From: Chlorophyllum brunneum
Lineage: Eukaryota; Basidiomycota; Agaricomycetes; Agaricales; Agaricaceae
Direction of reading: 5' to 3'
DNA: 64,000 bases
Assembly: GCA_963576785.1 (NCBI GenBank)
Contig: OY756143.1
Coordinates: 930,001 to 994,000, forward strand
Every line of letters starts with the position of its first letter. The first letter of the stretch is position 1. A program made the translations under genes and the position numbers. The notes beneath the pieces were generated by a model that saw only the letters and a program-made list of their open reading frames with translations, did not search any database and was not told the origin of the DNA. Of this stretch, positions 13,164 to 24,286 are shown in pieces.

Positions 13164-13186
13164 AAAAGTCCGACAGTCGGACCTTT
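13164..13186. promoter_or_regulatory. Palindrome upstream of FunK1 copy C
   Basis: The same perfect GTCCGACAGTCGGAC dyad as in unit 2, about 230 bp upstream of the proposed start. Confidence 0.5.
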
Positions 13187-13979
13187 TATAATTCAGTCGT
13201 GCAGCCTATGATGAAGACAACAATCGGCTTTATTATTCTCGCGTGGACACAAAGTGTAAAACTCGGTCCTGCTATGACATATCGGGCTTATCTGATGAAT
13301 GCTCTGGTCTTTGAATTATTTGCCTATGAACTGAGGTTGGTAACTTGCACTGCTGCCCTCATGAGTCGCCACACAACTGGCCTTCCTTAGAACGCTTTAG
13401 CCTGAAGAGAACATGAGCTGGTTTTCGGCATGAATGTCACTTAACACAACAAGCGACCCATGACCTTGCTGGTCGCTTGTCGTTCAGGACGAATCCATCC
13501 TTATGCGTCATGTTTAACAACAGAGTGTAAGCATGTTGCTTACATCATCAAGAGTATATCTAGGCGAGCTCATTGTAACATAGATCAATTCCCTCTTGAC
13601 CTCGAAATACTATCTCGAGTCCCGTGTATCTGCTGGTCCTCCCCTTAGTGAGGTCGCCTGCTGACGGCGCCCTTCCACAGAGGCCGCATAGTCACCTAAC
13701 CCCAAAAATTCTGATTTCCCTACACAAGGCTTCTAACAAAAAACTTTTGTCTTGATTTTTTTTCCATTCTGTCACCAACGAAAAATGACCGAGGTACTCC
13801 CTGAGGTATGCGAGAATGAACGGCACAGTGCAAATCCTATCTTGACTTGATTAAGTATCTTCGTTGAGTACTTGTCGATACACCACACTTTGAGTCTGTC
13901 TGACAGTTTAGATGGGATATCATAATAAGTGTGGTTGAATGTGCCAAAAACAATGCAATGTACAGTCCAGGGATTTTCG

Positions 13980-14770
13980 AGAGGTTTGTTCACGCAAGTC
14001 AAGTCAACAACATGATAACCATTGGTTGACTCTCGAACCTGAGGCTGCAAATGAAACAATTGTACAGTCCAGCTTAAGCATCCTTTGAATGAGAGCAGGT
14101 AAAGGCTTGAATCAAAAACATAAGCAGTCCCCAAAGAATAGGCCATCACAATTGTTTGGAGGTTGGTGATATTTTGGTTACAATGGCCACACATAAAATT
14201 ACAACATATATACAACATACACACTCAGAAAAACAAACTAATGTGGAGATCAGACATTTGCTGACAATGGAAATTGTCCATCTCACACCATCTCACACTA
14301 CAACCAACAGTATACATCCGAATCAAGATGGCCCTGCCAATCCCTACCACATCAAAACTGCATAGCCAATATTACCAATGCTTGGATGCAGTTGTTGAGG
14401 AAATGACCATAATGAGTTGTTTGCTGGGGGCAGCAGTAAACACAGTGGGAGAGAATGTAGGGTCTACTCACCAAGATAATAAGCTTCAATCTGATACCTA
14501 TAGAAAGGTAGTTCAGATAGACAGATATTATTGATAAAGTGGTCAAGGTCAGTATTGACAAGACTAAAGTTGAGTAGATTAGTGTTTGGGTTGTACTGGA
14601 GAATGTAGAAAATGATGAAAAAAGTTGTTTGATTGAACAAGATGCAGAACTAGGTCTGCTACATGGGGTTTACATACATATTGAAGCATAGGTAAGTCAT
14701 ACTACATAAAATACTAGGAATGCATGGAACGTTCCTTATGACTCCCATTAACTGCAGTGTAGTGCCAGCG
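13980..14770. other. Junction between FunK1 array and transposon island
   Basis: 13,980-14,105 is a decayed fourth copy of the unit start. 14,249-14,390 matches 45,918-46,056 (about 140 bp, same strand, few differences). The rest up to the LTR at 14,771 is AT-rich with no gene I can recognise. Confidence 0.55.
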
Positions 14771-15075
14771 TGTTACGACCTTAGTCTAGGACTCAGGTTA
14801 CAAGTCTTTGGATAAAGACAAGAAAGTAGAGAGAAGGATAAGGGATGATACGATTGGTAAAGTGTAAGGAATACATCGAGTATTACTACACTTTATACAC
14901 TAGTGGTAAGAACTAAGAATAAGGGAGTGGGGTAAAGGAGTCATAGAGACGAATAAGATGAGTCAGAAGAGGTACAGCCATAAGGGATGAAACAAAGGGA
15001 TGGAGCAGATACATAGGAATGATGAATGTGATAGGCACATGATAGGAATGTACTGTCTATTTATAGTTCATAACA
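14771..15075 (-). repeat. 3' LTR of G1
   Basis: 305 bp, TGTTACG..TAACA on the plus strand. Aligns along its whole length with 20,743-21,047 with scattered, mostly transition differences. The adjoining inner side holds the purine tract in the sense direction. Confidence 0.9.
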
Positions 15076-15119
15076 ATACCTCCCTTTTTTACTTTCATGA
15101 CCCCATGAAATATCGTAGT

Positions 15120-15587
15120 CTACTTGTCATCTTGTTCTTTGTATAAGGTGTTGACAAGTTGACATTTGGTAGGACCAATCATCAGGGTCCCTGATTTGCA
15201 TCGACATCCAATCCAGAAAGGGGCGTGGTCTTGGCCTCCTCTGAAGAGGGCTATGGTGCATCCTGTGAACGTAGCTGTATTGTTTGTTTCAACTACAACG
15301 AGGTTGTGTATTATCTCTTCCCAGTAGTTTTCTTCAAACTGTCCTCCATCTTTGAGTGTGAGATAAGATGGAGGTGGGTTGAATATCGTTGGTTTGGGTG
15401 GTGGGTCCATATCAGGCAGTTGTATAAGGAAGTGGTCTACTTCATCTCGCATATCCGGTTCTATTAGATAGTCTGGGACTGATTTGTCAATTCCCTCCAT
15501 TCCTTTGTCTAACCAGTCCTGTTCATCGTCTTTGTGGTAGGGCAGTTTGTTGGGTAAGGTAGTGGGGATGTATGAGTCGAGATCCAT
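15120..15587 (-). CDS. G1 extra ORF 3b, unknown function
   Basis: 155 residues starting MDLDSYIPTT, in the same frame as the ORF before it and separated from it by TGA and 6 bases. The C-terminal part (PPSYLTLKDGG, ENYWEEIIHNL, FWIGCRC) lines up with the matching ORF in G3 (PQGYNTLKSEG, NEYWRSIVHKL, LWIGLRR), so it is under some constraint across divergent copies. I know no domain for it. Confidence 0.6.
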   Translation of the reverse strand: MDLDSYIPTTLPNKLPYHKDDEQDWLDKGMEGIDKSVPDYLIEPDMRDEVDHFLIQLPDMDPPPKPTIFNPPPSYLTLKDGGQFEENYWEEIIHNLVVVETNNTATFTGCTIALFRGGQDHAPFWIGCRCKSGTLMIGPTKCQLVNTLYKEQDDK

Positions 15588-15593
15588 TAGTCT

Positions 15594-15998
15594 TCATGCA
15601 AGTCTATAGGTAGGATTGTTGCTCAAGTCGGTGAGGTGATTGAGTCTTTTGCCTGTCATGATTAAGGCACTTTGGATGCATTTCTTTGCATCAGAGTGCA
15701 CTAATATGTTGAGGTCGGTGGCTGCTTTATCTAATAACTCCTTCATAAGTTCATGTTTCCCAGTTGACTTGGTAGTGGGGAGGGCTCTGGTAGTGGTGAC
15801 GAGTAGAATGCAGCTTAGGGCTTTGGCTTGGATTTGGAGGTTGTTGATGGTATGGGCAATGTATGTGAGTCCTTTGGTTGTGGCAGTATAGTGTTCGATT
15901 TGATCTTCGGTGGACTGGGCATCGAGGAGATTGTTAAGTTCTTGTTCAAATTCTGCATTGTTGGCTGGAAAAGGGGTGGGCTTGCATTCAGTGTGCAT
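15594..15998 (-). CDS. G1 extra ORF 3a, unknown function
   Basis: 134 residues, MHTECKPTPFPANN at the N-terminus, predicted mostly helical by its pattern of Leu, Ala, Glu and Lys. A close copy sits in G4 (26,016-26,525) and a distant one in G3 (29,431-29,769). It lies after pol; an overlapping frame beginning MNNKPR at 16,099 starts near the pol stop. No domain recognised. Confidence 0.55.
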   Translation of the reverse strand: MHTECKPTPFPANNAEFEQELNNLLDAQSTEDQIEHYTATTKGLTYIAHTINNLQIQAKALSCILLVTTTRALPTTKSTGKHELMKELLDKAATDLNILVHSDAKKCIQSALIMTGKRLNHLTDLSNNPTYRLA

Positions 15999-16109
15999 GG
16001 TGTGTTGTGAAGGTAATCAGCAAAGTTTAGGGTGCAGTGGATACAGCATGAGGTGCATCGAGTGTAGTGATCTCTTGTAACACGAGGTTTGTTGTTCATA
16101 ATTATTGCC

Positions 16110-19100
16110 TTTTACCCCCCCTTTTTATAGGTTTTGTCCTCGAAATTTTGTCTAAAAATTCTTGAACTGCCTCCTTAGCATTTCCTAACTCTGACTCATT
16201 CTCCCATATATCTTCTTCAGAGGTATACCCTTTCCAGTGTACTAGAAATTGATTTTGTCATCCTCTTGTGTGGTGTCCTTGGATCTCTTCTACCTCATAT
16301 TGTTCTTTATCATTGATGATCTCGGGCATTGGTAGTGGTGGGGTATGCTGGCTGTTGAACTCGGGTTTTCGATAGGAGGAGAGGAGTCTGCTATTAAACA
16401 TATCGTATATTGCCCATGTTTCAGGTAGTTCCAATTGGTAGCTTGTTTCACCTATTTTTGTTTTTATCCTGAATAGTCCATATTGTTTGTGATCCAGCTT
16501 TTTGGTTGGTCTTGTTGTCCTGATATTACTTGCTTCGAGCCAAACTTGTTCTCCTGGGGTGTACTTGTGTTTCGGCTTAGTGCTGTTGCGTTTCTCCATT
16601 TGTTCCTGACTGCGTTGTAACATCTTTGTCGCTTCTTGTCGCATGTTTTGTAACTCCTGTATTTGTTCCATGATTGCAGGTGCTTTGGTGATACTCATTA
16701 TATCTCCTTTCCAAGGGTGTTGTCCATAAACTATTTCAAATGGTGAATATCCAGTGGCTGTGTAGATTTTGTCATTATATTGGAATTCTGCTATAGCTAG
16801 CCAATTTTTCCAATTGTCTTGAGTATGGTTTATTACATTTCTGAGGTATGTTTCAACCTCCTGGTTGATGCGCTCTGTTTGACCATCGGTTTGTGGATGG
16901 TATGCCATGGATAAGTTTCACTGGGTTCCTGTTGCTTGGCATAGTTCTACCATGAATTTGGATGCAAATTGTGGGCCTCTGTCACTGATAATTCTGCGGG
17001 GTATTCCATGTGTTCTCCATATGTCATCTTGATAGATATCTCCTAGCTCCTTGGATGTTAAGGTGGTGTTGACTGCACACAATCTGATCATTTTGCTGAA
17101 ACAATCAACTATGACAAGTATTGTATCATATCCTTCTGATTCTGGTAGGAGTCCTATTATGTCGATTGATATCTCCTCCAAAGGTTCCACTGGTGTCGGT
17201 AGCAGATGGAGATGTGTTGTCAGTCTTGTTCGGAGTACTTTATTTCATTGGCATGCTTCATATCCCCTGATGTATTGTTTGACATCATTGTGCATCTGGG
17301 GCCACCAATAACTCCATTTAAGGAGTTTAATCATTCGATATTGTCCTGGATGTCCTACATCTGTTTTGTTGTGGTGTTGCCATAGTATTTCTTGTCATAT
17401 TTGGTTGTTGGGTGGGACATTCCTTCAAACATTGGTACTCCATCTGTTTCCCATATCTCCTTTGGTCACTTCTCTTTTCCTTTTAGCCATTGTTTTTTCC
17501 TTCTTGTCTCCTTTCGTAGTTGGTGTTTCAGATCTTCTTCTCCTGAGATTTCCCAGATTTGTCGGATTGTGGTGATTGTACTATTGTTGAATAAGTGGTC
17601 GGGTAGTAAGATGATGTCAGTGTTGTCTCAAGTAGTGTCCATTTTTGTTAGTCTTGATAAGATGTTGGCTTTTGTGTTGGTTTTTCTGGGGATATGTTTC
17701 AGTGTGTAATGGTATTCTTGTAACTCCATCTCCCACCTCCCTTGTCATCCTGTGAGTTGCTGTGGTTTTCGGAAGTATTCTAGGTTTTTGTGATTAGTCC
17801 ATATTTCGAAAGGTTTATCTACGTCGAGTAGATATTGTCTCCATGTCTTGATTGCTTCTCAAATGGCAAGTAACTCTTTATCATATATTTGATAGTTTCG
17901 TTCTGCGGGTATCATTGTTCTTGAATGGAATGTGATCGGGTGCCAGTATTCTTCTTGTTTTTGCAATAATACTACTCCTACTCCATATCCCGATGCATCC
18001 ACTTCTATCCTGTATTGACCCTTGTCTTGTGGCATTGCTAGTACCAGTTTGCTTGTAATCTTTTCTTTGATCCTTTCGAAGGCTTGCTGCTGTTGTTCCT
18101 TCCATACCCATTGTGTGTCTTTTTTCTTCAACTCATGTAATGGGGCTGCTATGTTGCTGAAGTCGTGAATGAATTGTCAGTAGAAGTTTGCAAATCCTAG
18201 TATAGGTATTTCTTTTGCATCAAATACACATTTCAATCTTTTGAAATATAGTTGGTGTTTTGCTGCAATATTGAGAAATTGTTTTGTCCTGTCTTCAAGT
18301 TCCTGTTGTGTGGTCCTGGGTATGACAAAATCATCCATATAGTTGATGACTGCTCCTTCGTGTAGCATTTCTCGAAAGATAGTGTTCATCATCCTTTGGA
18401 ATGTTGCTGGCGAGTTACTCATTCCAAAAAACATGACCATTGGTTCGAATAATCTGTTGTTCATTATGAATGCTACTTTTCATTCATCACCTTCTCTTAT
18501 CCTAACGTTATTGTATCCCCAGATGATGTCAAGTTTGTTAAAGACTTTCACGTTCTTGAGTTTGTCGATAACTTCGCTTATGAGTGGAAGTGGCATTTTG
18601 TCTTTGATTGTGTGTTCATTTAGCTTCTTGTAGTCTTGTACCAGTCATTTGGTTCCATCCTTTTTGGGTATGAAGAAGCATGGTGTGGCATAGAGGGATT
18701 GTGATGGTCGAATTCGTCCTGAGGCAATATTTTCATCGAGAAATTTTTGTAGTTCTTGTTTCTCCATTAATGTCATTGGATAGACCTTGGACTGTAATAC
18801 TGGTGGTGTGTCTTCTGGTTTATTTCGTGGGCCCATATCGTATGTTCTGGTAGTTTGTTGAAGTTCTTCTTGTTGAACAGGTGCATATATTGCTGCAGGT
18901 ATGTTGGTAGGTCTTCTAGGTTTGTTTGATTGGTTTTCTTTTCCTCTATGTGTTCTTTTACCATGCATATTCTTTTGTTGAACCGTATATTGTTGTGGTG
19001 TGTGGTGCAATCCTTTGGACATCTATTGAAGTGTACTATGTTGTTTCTCCAATCGATTTCTGGGTTGTGCTTGACTAGCCAGTCATGTCCAAGATATAGG

Positions 19101-19440
19101 TCTGCACTTTCCAGTTGTGTTACCATTGCTTCGATCTCTTCTGTGTGTTTGCCATTGCTTAATACCAGTTGTGCCATATCTGTTATTTCTCCTTTCTTGT
19201 TTTTGGTTCCATTGGTATTGATTACTCATATTGGGGTTTTGAGGGGTTTGGTCATGATCTGTTCTTCTTCTACTATTCTCTGTGCTATGCACGTATGTGT
19301 ACATCTGGAATCCACCAGTGTGGTGATTTGTTTGGGTCCTTTCTTTGTTCTAATTGTTGAGTTGAGGAGAAGTTCACGCGTTGAGTTTCGTTTTTGCGGG
19401 ATCACATATCGTCTATTGTGACATAAAACAGAAACTCTAG
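16110..19440 (-). pseudogene. pol: G1 pol: protease, RT, RNase H, integrase, chromodomain
   Basis: Broken into several frames by stops. Protease remnant near 19,300 (VDSRCTHTC in place of VDSGCT), RT at about 18,650-18,200 (FFIPKKDGTK; catalytic YMDDF kept near 18,330), RNase H near 18,000-17,860 (EVDASGYGVG, YDKELLAI), integrase near 17,190-16,860 (EEISIDIIGLLPE, IISDRGPQF, DGQTERINQEVE, so D, D and E are visible), and a chromodomain near 16,290-16,140 (VHWKGYTSEEDIWE). The fold order RT-RH-IN-chromodomain places it with chromoviruses. Confidence 0.85.
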
Positions 19441-19464
19441 GTTTATTGGCTCGCGGGTTTGCAC

Positions 19465-20649
19465 CTACTCGGAGCCTTCAACAAAATCCTCTTTTGTCTC
19501 TTCTTCTATCTCTTCGGTAATCTCCCTGATGTGCACTTTCTTTGGTGCTTTACAGTTCTTCGAGATATGGCCTTGTTTGCCACAGTTATAGTACATTATC
19601 TTGGTATATGCTATCTTTATCTTCTTGCGGTAGTATTTGGCAATATGCCCATAGAGATTACAGTTAAAACACCTCAGTTTGCCATTCTGATTGGTGTATG
19701 CCCTTTGTCTACCAATTTCCATTGGTTGTCCTCCACCTCTATAGGTGACTCCTATGCTTGTTCTGACATCTCCTCATGTGATGTCCATTGTTTTGTATCC
19801 CTGTCCTACTGCAAGGATGGTATTTCTCCATTTGCTGTATGTATCTGGGATTGAGACTGCCGGGTAGCCTACAATAGTTTGGATAATGTCTGCTCTGGTA
19901 TATCGTTTGAGGAGGAATATGGCATACGCATTGTCTGTTCCTGCTTGGGTTTTCAATGCTTCAAACTCTATTAAGAAGTCCGCAGTGTTCCTCTTTCCCT
20001 GTTTGAACAACTTGATTTCCCCTTCTGCTATTGCTTTTCTATTCTCCAAGGAGAAGGTGGCTACTATCTCCTTTGCAAAGTCATCAAATGCTGGTGTTTT
20101 TTTGTCTTGAATCATTTGTAATTTAGTGTTGGCATAGGAGCCTACAAGTCCCCCTTTCATTCGAGCTAATATTCCAATTATCTTTTGTTCATTATCGTTG
20201 ATTTTGTTGAAGAGTGTCCATAAGGACATCGCTCTCCACCAATCATCAAACTTGGTTCTATCTCCATTGAAATATCTTGGTTCTGGGGCTAGGTTCTTTG
20301 GGAAGTTGACTTCATCGGCCATCTCTGATTCTGTCTCTGGTTTGCTATGTTTGTTTTCGTGGGTCTTGGTGACTTCTATGTCGGATGTGGCTTTGGCAAT
20401 TTCTGTATCAAATGGGGTCTCGGCAACTTCTATGTCAGATGTGGTCTTGGCAATGTCTGTGTTGAATAGGGTCTCGAAAAGAGCTGTGTCTTCTTCTATA
20501 CTGTGGTCAGATTTCTGCCATTTAAGGCCTTCAGGGATTTCTGGTTCTGTTCATCGTTTGGATCTGGTGGTTACTGGTGATCCCTGGATATCTGTTGGTC
20601 TTGGAGCTCTTGGTCTTCTTGGTGTTCTCGATGAGCTACTGCTGCTCAT
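19465..20649 (-). pseudogene. gag: G1 gag
   Basis: Starts MSSSSSSRTPRRPR; interrupted by two in-frame TGA codons. Capsid-like region FNGDRTKFDDWWRAM..LARMKGG. Two CCHC knuckles follow, both damaged: CFNC..GHIAKYY has Tyr for the last Cys, and YYNCGKQGHISKNC has Tyr for the first Cys. G3 keeps all of these cysteines. Confidence 0.82.
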
Positions 20650-20742
20650 ATACTGTTGTCCTGGTCAGAGGCTATTATTCCAAGCCTAGCTACAAATAGT
20701 GGCACCTCTCTTGCAAGGTGAGTCAAATAACACTTTACCAAA

Positions 20743-21047
20743 TGTTATGACCTTAGTCTGAGACTCAGGTTGCAAGTCTTTGGATAAAGACAAGGAAGTA
20801 GAGAGAAGAGTAAGGGATAATACAATTGGTAAAGTGTAGGAAATACATCAAGTATTACTATACTTTATATACTAGTAGTAAGAACTAAGAATAGAGGAAT
20901 GGGGTAAAGGAGTCATAGAGACGAATAAGATGAGTCAGAAGAGGTACAGCCATAAGGGATGAAACAAAGGGGTGAAACAGATACATAGGAATAATGAATG
21001 TGATGGGCACATGATAGGAATGTACTGTCTATCTATAGTTCATAACA
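20743..21047 (-). repeat. 5' LTR of G1
   Basis: 305 bp. In the sense direction it holds TATATAAAG and, about 34 nt downstream, ACACTTTACCAA, which is complementary to the primer site just outside the LTR (TTGGTAAAGTGT, sense strand, about 20,730-20,741). Confidence 0.88.
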
Positions 21048-24000
21048 GGATTGGAAAGTGGCTGGGGAGTTGCACATCCCAAAGAACATCATGGTTGGCT
21101 CATATAGGCCTTTTGGTGTTCTGAATGTGGCTTTCCATTCATCACCTTTTTTGATGTAGATATTGTTGTATCTGGCACATACATCAAGTTTGGTAAACCA
21201 ATTTGATTCTTTGAGTTTGTTGAGTAATGATGAAATGAGTGGGATTAGGTATGCATTCTTGATAGTGTGACTATTGAGATATTGATAGTCTTGACATGGG
21301 CAGAGTTTTCCATCTTTCTTCCCTACAAAGAAGAAAGGTGAGACCATAGGTGATTTCGATTGTCAAATGTAACCTTTGGCTAGGTTTTCCTCCATGAATT
21401 TATCAAGTTCATTGGTCTCTTGGGGTGAAAGTTGATAGGTGGGTCCAGCTTTTGGTTCGAAAGATTCTTTCATCTTGATCTTGTGATCCCATAGTTGGGT
21501 AGGTGGGTATTGTGAAGCAGCTTGTTCACTGAATATATCGAGGTAGTCATGAAAATTGACTGGTACAATTTTCAGAGGGTCGGTCTCTCTTTTCTTTCTA
21601 TATTGCAGGGCAATAAACTGGAAGGTGTTGGCTTTGAAGTTTATTTCTTCGAATGCAGCAGGTTCAAGGTAGATGTGGTTCACTTGTTTGGCTTCATTTG
21701 TACTATCATCTATCGAGGTGACAAGGCAGTTGAGCTGGGGGTTATTGATAAATGGGGTTCTCCATTTCATAATTTTCCTTGATCAATCAACTTCTGGGTT
21801 GAATTGCAATAGCCAGGGCATTCCTAAGATTAGATGTGGCATTCCTAGTCCAATGATTTTTGGTTTCAGAATCATTTGTTGTTCCGTCTATGGTGAGTCT
21901 AAGGACAGCATCATGGGTGGCTTGTCCTTATCCATTGGTGGTTCTATCGGCATTAAGGATGGTAACTGGTATGTCAAGTGGACGGGTTGGTAGATTCCAC
22001 CATTCTATAAGAAATGAGTTGATATAATTTCCAGCTGCTCCTGAATCTAGGAGGGCAAGGTGTTCAGTAGTCGTGGTGGGTAAGTGGACAGTAGTTGGAA
22101 CATAGATAGTATTGTTCTTTGGAACAATGTTAACAGTGGCAATTCATTCAGTGTTGGGTTTGTGAGGTGGATTGGGTTGGGGGTAGTCATCATGTTGTGG
22201 CATTGAATAAGAAATCTGTGGTTTCTTTATAGTTTGAGATCTAGATGCAGTAGCTAGTCTCTTCAGACAAAAGACTTGATTAAGTCTTCGTCGGGATGAC
22301 CATCTGCAACATTGAAGAGTTCTTCTATCTCTTTATCAGAGGCGTCTTCCATTACATTCACAATTCAGGTAGACTTGAATCATCACTTGCTTTGGTCGAA
22401 GCATTTGGACTTGTAAGCAGCATTCTTGGACATGCTGGCACGGTTCTTGGACATGCTGGCACGGTTCTTGGACATACTGGCACGGTTCTTGGACATGCTG
22501 GCACGGTTCTTGGACATGCTGGCACGGTTCTTTCCACAGCTTCATTGTAGGCAATTTCTGGAGAAATGTCCAGCAGATTTGCATATGAAACATTTTTGTT
22601 TATTGTATAACTTCCTGAGTTCGGGTGATAAGATTGCATTGAGTTGGACTGTGGCAAGTTTTGTGGTCATGCGGCCGACTTGCTGGGTAGTTGTGTTCGA
22701 ATATTCATCATTGTCTGATGATGCTTCTTCCTCAGATTCTTCTCCTTCTTCATTAGATCCTTCTCCCATTGGGTAAAGATTATTGAGCTGTTGCTTGAGG
22801 ATGTGGTTGATGTCCATGGGACCATAGCCTGGGGGGTTACTGCTTCTTTGAGTCGGCTGGTAAGGTCTTGCATAAGACATCAAACTTGATACTTTTGGAG
22901 TGTGATATTTCGAGCAATGGGAGGTATGTTGTACTGAGTGACGATGTCCTGTTGAGCTAAAATTCTGTTGTAGGTATGCCATTGTTGCTGCATTTCATGC
23001 AGCTGTGTACCAAGCATTGATGTCGTTTGGGGCAGGGTTCTGACTGTAGACAAGCCTTTTGTAATACAGATCCAGTCCTTTAATGAAGAATGTGATTTTG
23101 GTCTCTGCATGGGTGATTCCAGCTTGGGTACACATATTCTTGAATTGCTCAACATAGACTGCGGCGGGTCGTCCATTCTGGGTGACATTAGATAGTTGGT
23201 CAATGGCAATGAGGGTATTGTTTGCTGGTAGAAATGAAGTGTCAAGTTTTGTAAGGAACTGTTCGATGGTCTGGGTGGGGCTGAAGACATTGTTGGTGGT
23301 GTGTGAAATGGTATAGGCTTGCTTCCATTCCCTGGCCAATCCTTCCATGCTAAGGAGGGTGTACATGATCTTGGACTTGTCATTTGGTAGATTGTTGGGC
23401 TGTGATGCAAAGTAGATCTGGAGGTTCTGCTTCCAGTTGGGATAGTCAAGCAGGTCACCATAGAAAACAGCAGGCTTTGGGAGTTTGGGGTCTGGCATGT
23501 TTGATCCTGTGGGTAAGTTTGGTGGCGAGCTCGCTGGGGAGTTTGATGGGGATGATTGGCAGGTTTGTGGCTGTTGGGTTGTCCTGAGTGTGATTGGGGG
23601 TCCTGGTATTCTGGTTGTCTGCTGGTAGGTGCTGGGAGGTACCACTAGTTGGGTTGTCTGGTAGCTGGTTGACTAGTAGTTGGTTGTCTGGCTGGTCTGA
23701 CTTTGTTGAGCTTCCCTTTCTCTTTGTTCTCGAAGTAGCTGGAGGGCTCCAGCGAGTGGGTTTGGTGAGTTTGATATGTTGTTGTCGAATTTGTATCGGG
23801 GCTCAAGTTCTGGTGTCTGGGATGGTAGCTCTTCAGAGTGCTCACTTCCATGTTTGGAGTACTCAAGGTTGCCTGAGTGTTCAGACTTGGTAGAGATGGT
23901 TTTTCTGTACTATTAGTTGGACTACTGGGATTGCTGGGATTGCTGTGATTATTGTCTTGAGATTGCTTGTTGTGCCCAGTTGGATTATGTGTAAGCAGGT

Positions 24001-24286
24001 GTCTGATAAGACTCTGAACTCTGTCTTGGGGCAGGTTCACTGGTTCTAATCCTACTAGCTGTGGCACTAGTCAAGGGTCATTCAAAGGGTTGGGAAGTGG
24101 TTGAGGTGGACTGTTGGATAGAGGCTGGTGGGGAATATTGAACTGGTTCTGGGTTTTGCCAGGAGGTTCGTTGAGTAGGCTCAATACTGTAAGGTTCTGC
24201 AGCCTTGGATTGCAATCTAGTCCTGTAGACCAGAAGTGCAGGTGGAGTAGTCTCCTTTTGCTTTGCGCAACATCGGACTCATTCAA
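21048..24286 (-). mobile_element. Ty3/gypsy element G2, second lineage, truncated in RT
   Basis: Only the 5' half is present: gag with a capsid-like region (MPDPKLPKPAVFYGDLLDYP, 23,645-22,995 frame), a knuckle CFICKSAGHFSRNC near 22,550, a protease with LALLDSGAAGNYIN near 22,050, a linker (21,770-21,363), and RT up to [12 protein letters not shown], where the G1 LTR begins at 21,047. RNase H and integrase are missing, and I do not find them on the other side of G1. Frames are broken by stops, many of them TGA. The N-terminal frame is proline- and serine-rich. Confidence 0.75.
22428..22532. repeat. Minisatellite, 5 x 21 bp, inside G2 gag
   Basis: Five head-to-tail 21-bp units beginning GGACATGCTGG; the third unit has one change (ATACTGG). 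Because 21 is a multiple of 3, every frame repeats: in the sense frame after the zinc knuckle it encodes a basic 7-residue unit (KNRASMS), and in another frame TVPACPR. A TGA separates the knuckle from the repeat. Confidence 0.85.

Larger units (their letters stand above)
752..13979. repeat. Tandem array of three ~4.3-4.6 kb FunK1 units
   Basis: Units run about 752-5,094, 5,095-9,404 and 9,405-13,979, all in the same orientation. Each contains a downstream flank, a minus-strand FunK1 gene, its promoter region with a palindrome, and a further shared stretch with the run CTTCGAATACCCTTTCC. A degraded start of a fourth unit is seen at about 13,980-14,105 (GATAACCATTGGTTGACTC), where the array meets the transposon island. 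Boundaries were placed by eye and may be off by tens of bases. Confidence 0.8.
14771..21047 (-). mobile_element. Ty3/gypsy chromodomain retrotransposon G1, full length
   Basis: Minus-strand element with two 305-bp LTRs (14,771-15,075 and 20,743-21,047), ends TGTTA..TAACA. Order in the sense direction: 5' LTR (right), self-complementary primer site, gag, pol (protease, RT, RNase H, integrase, chromodomain), two extra ORFs, purine tract (AAAAAAGGGAGG), 3' LTR (left). Many C-to-T changes and several stops make it defective. The flanking 5-mers (CAGCG left, GGATT right) do not match, so no target duplication is left. The right LTR abuts the middle of the RT domain of another element (G2). Confidence 0.9.

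Noticed and set aside
22426..22776. Plus-strand ORF with MDMLARFLD repeats
   Set aside because: It is the antisense shadow of the G2 gag minisatellite.
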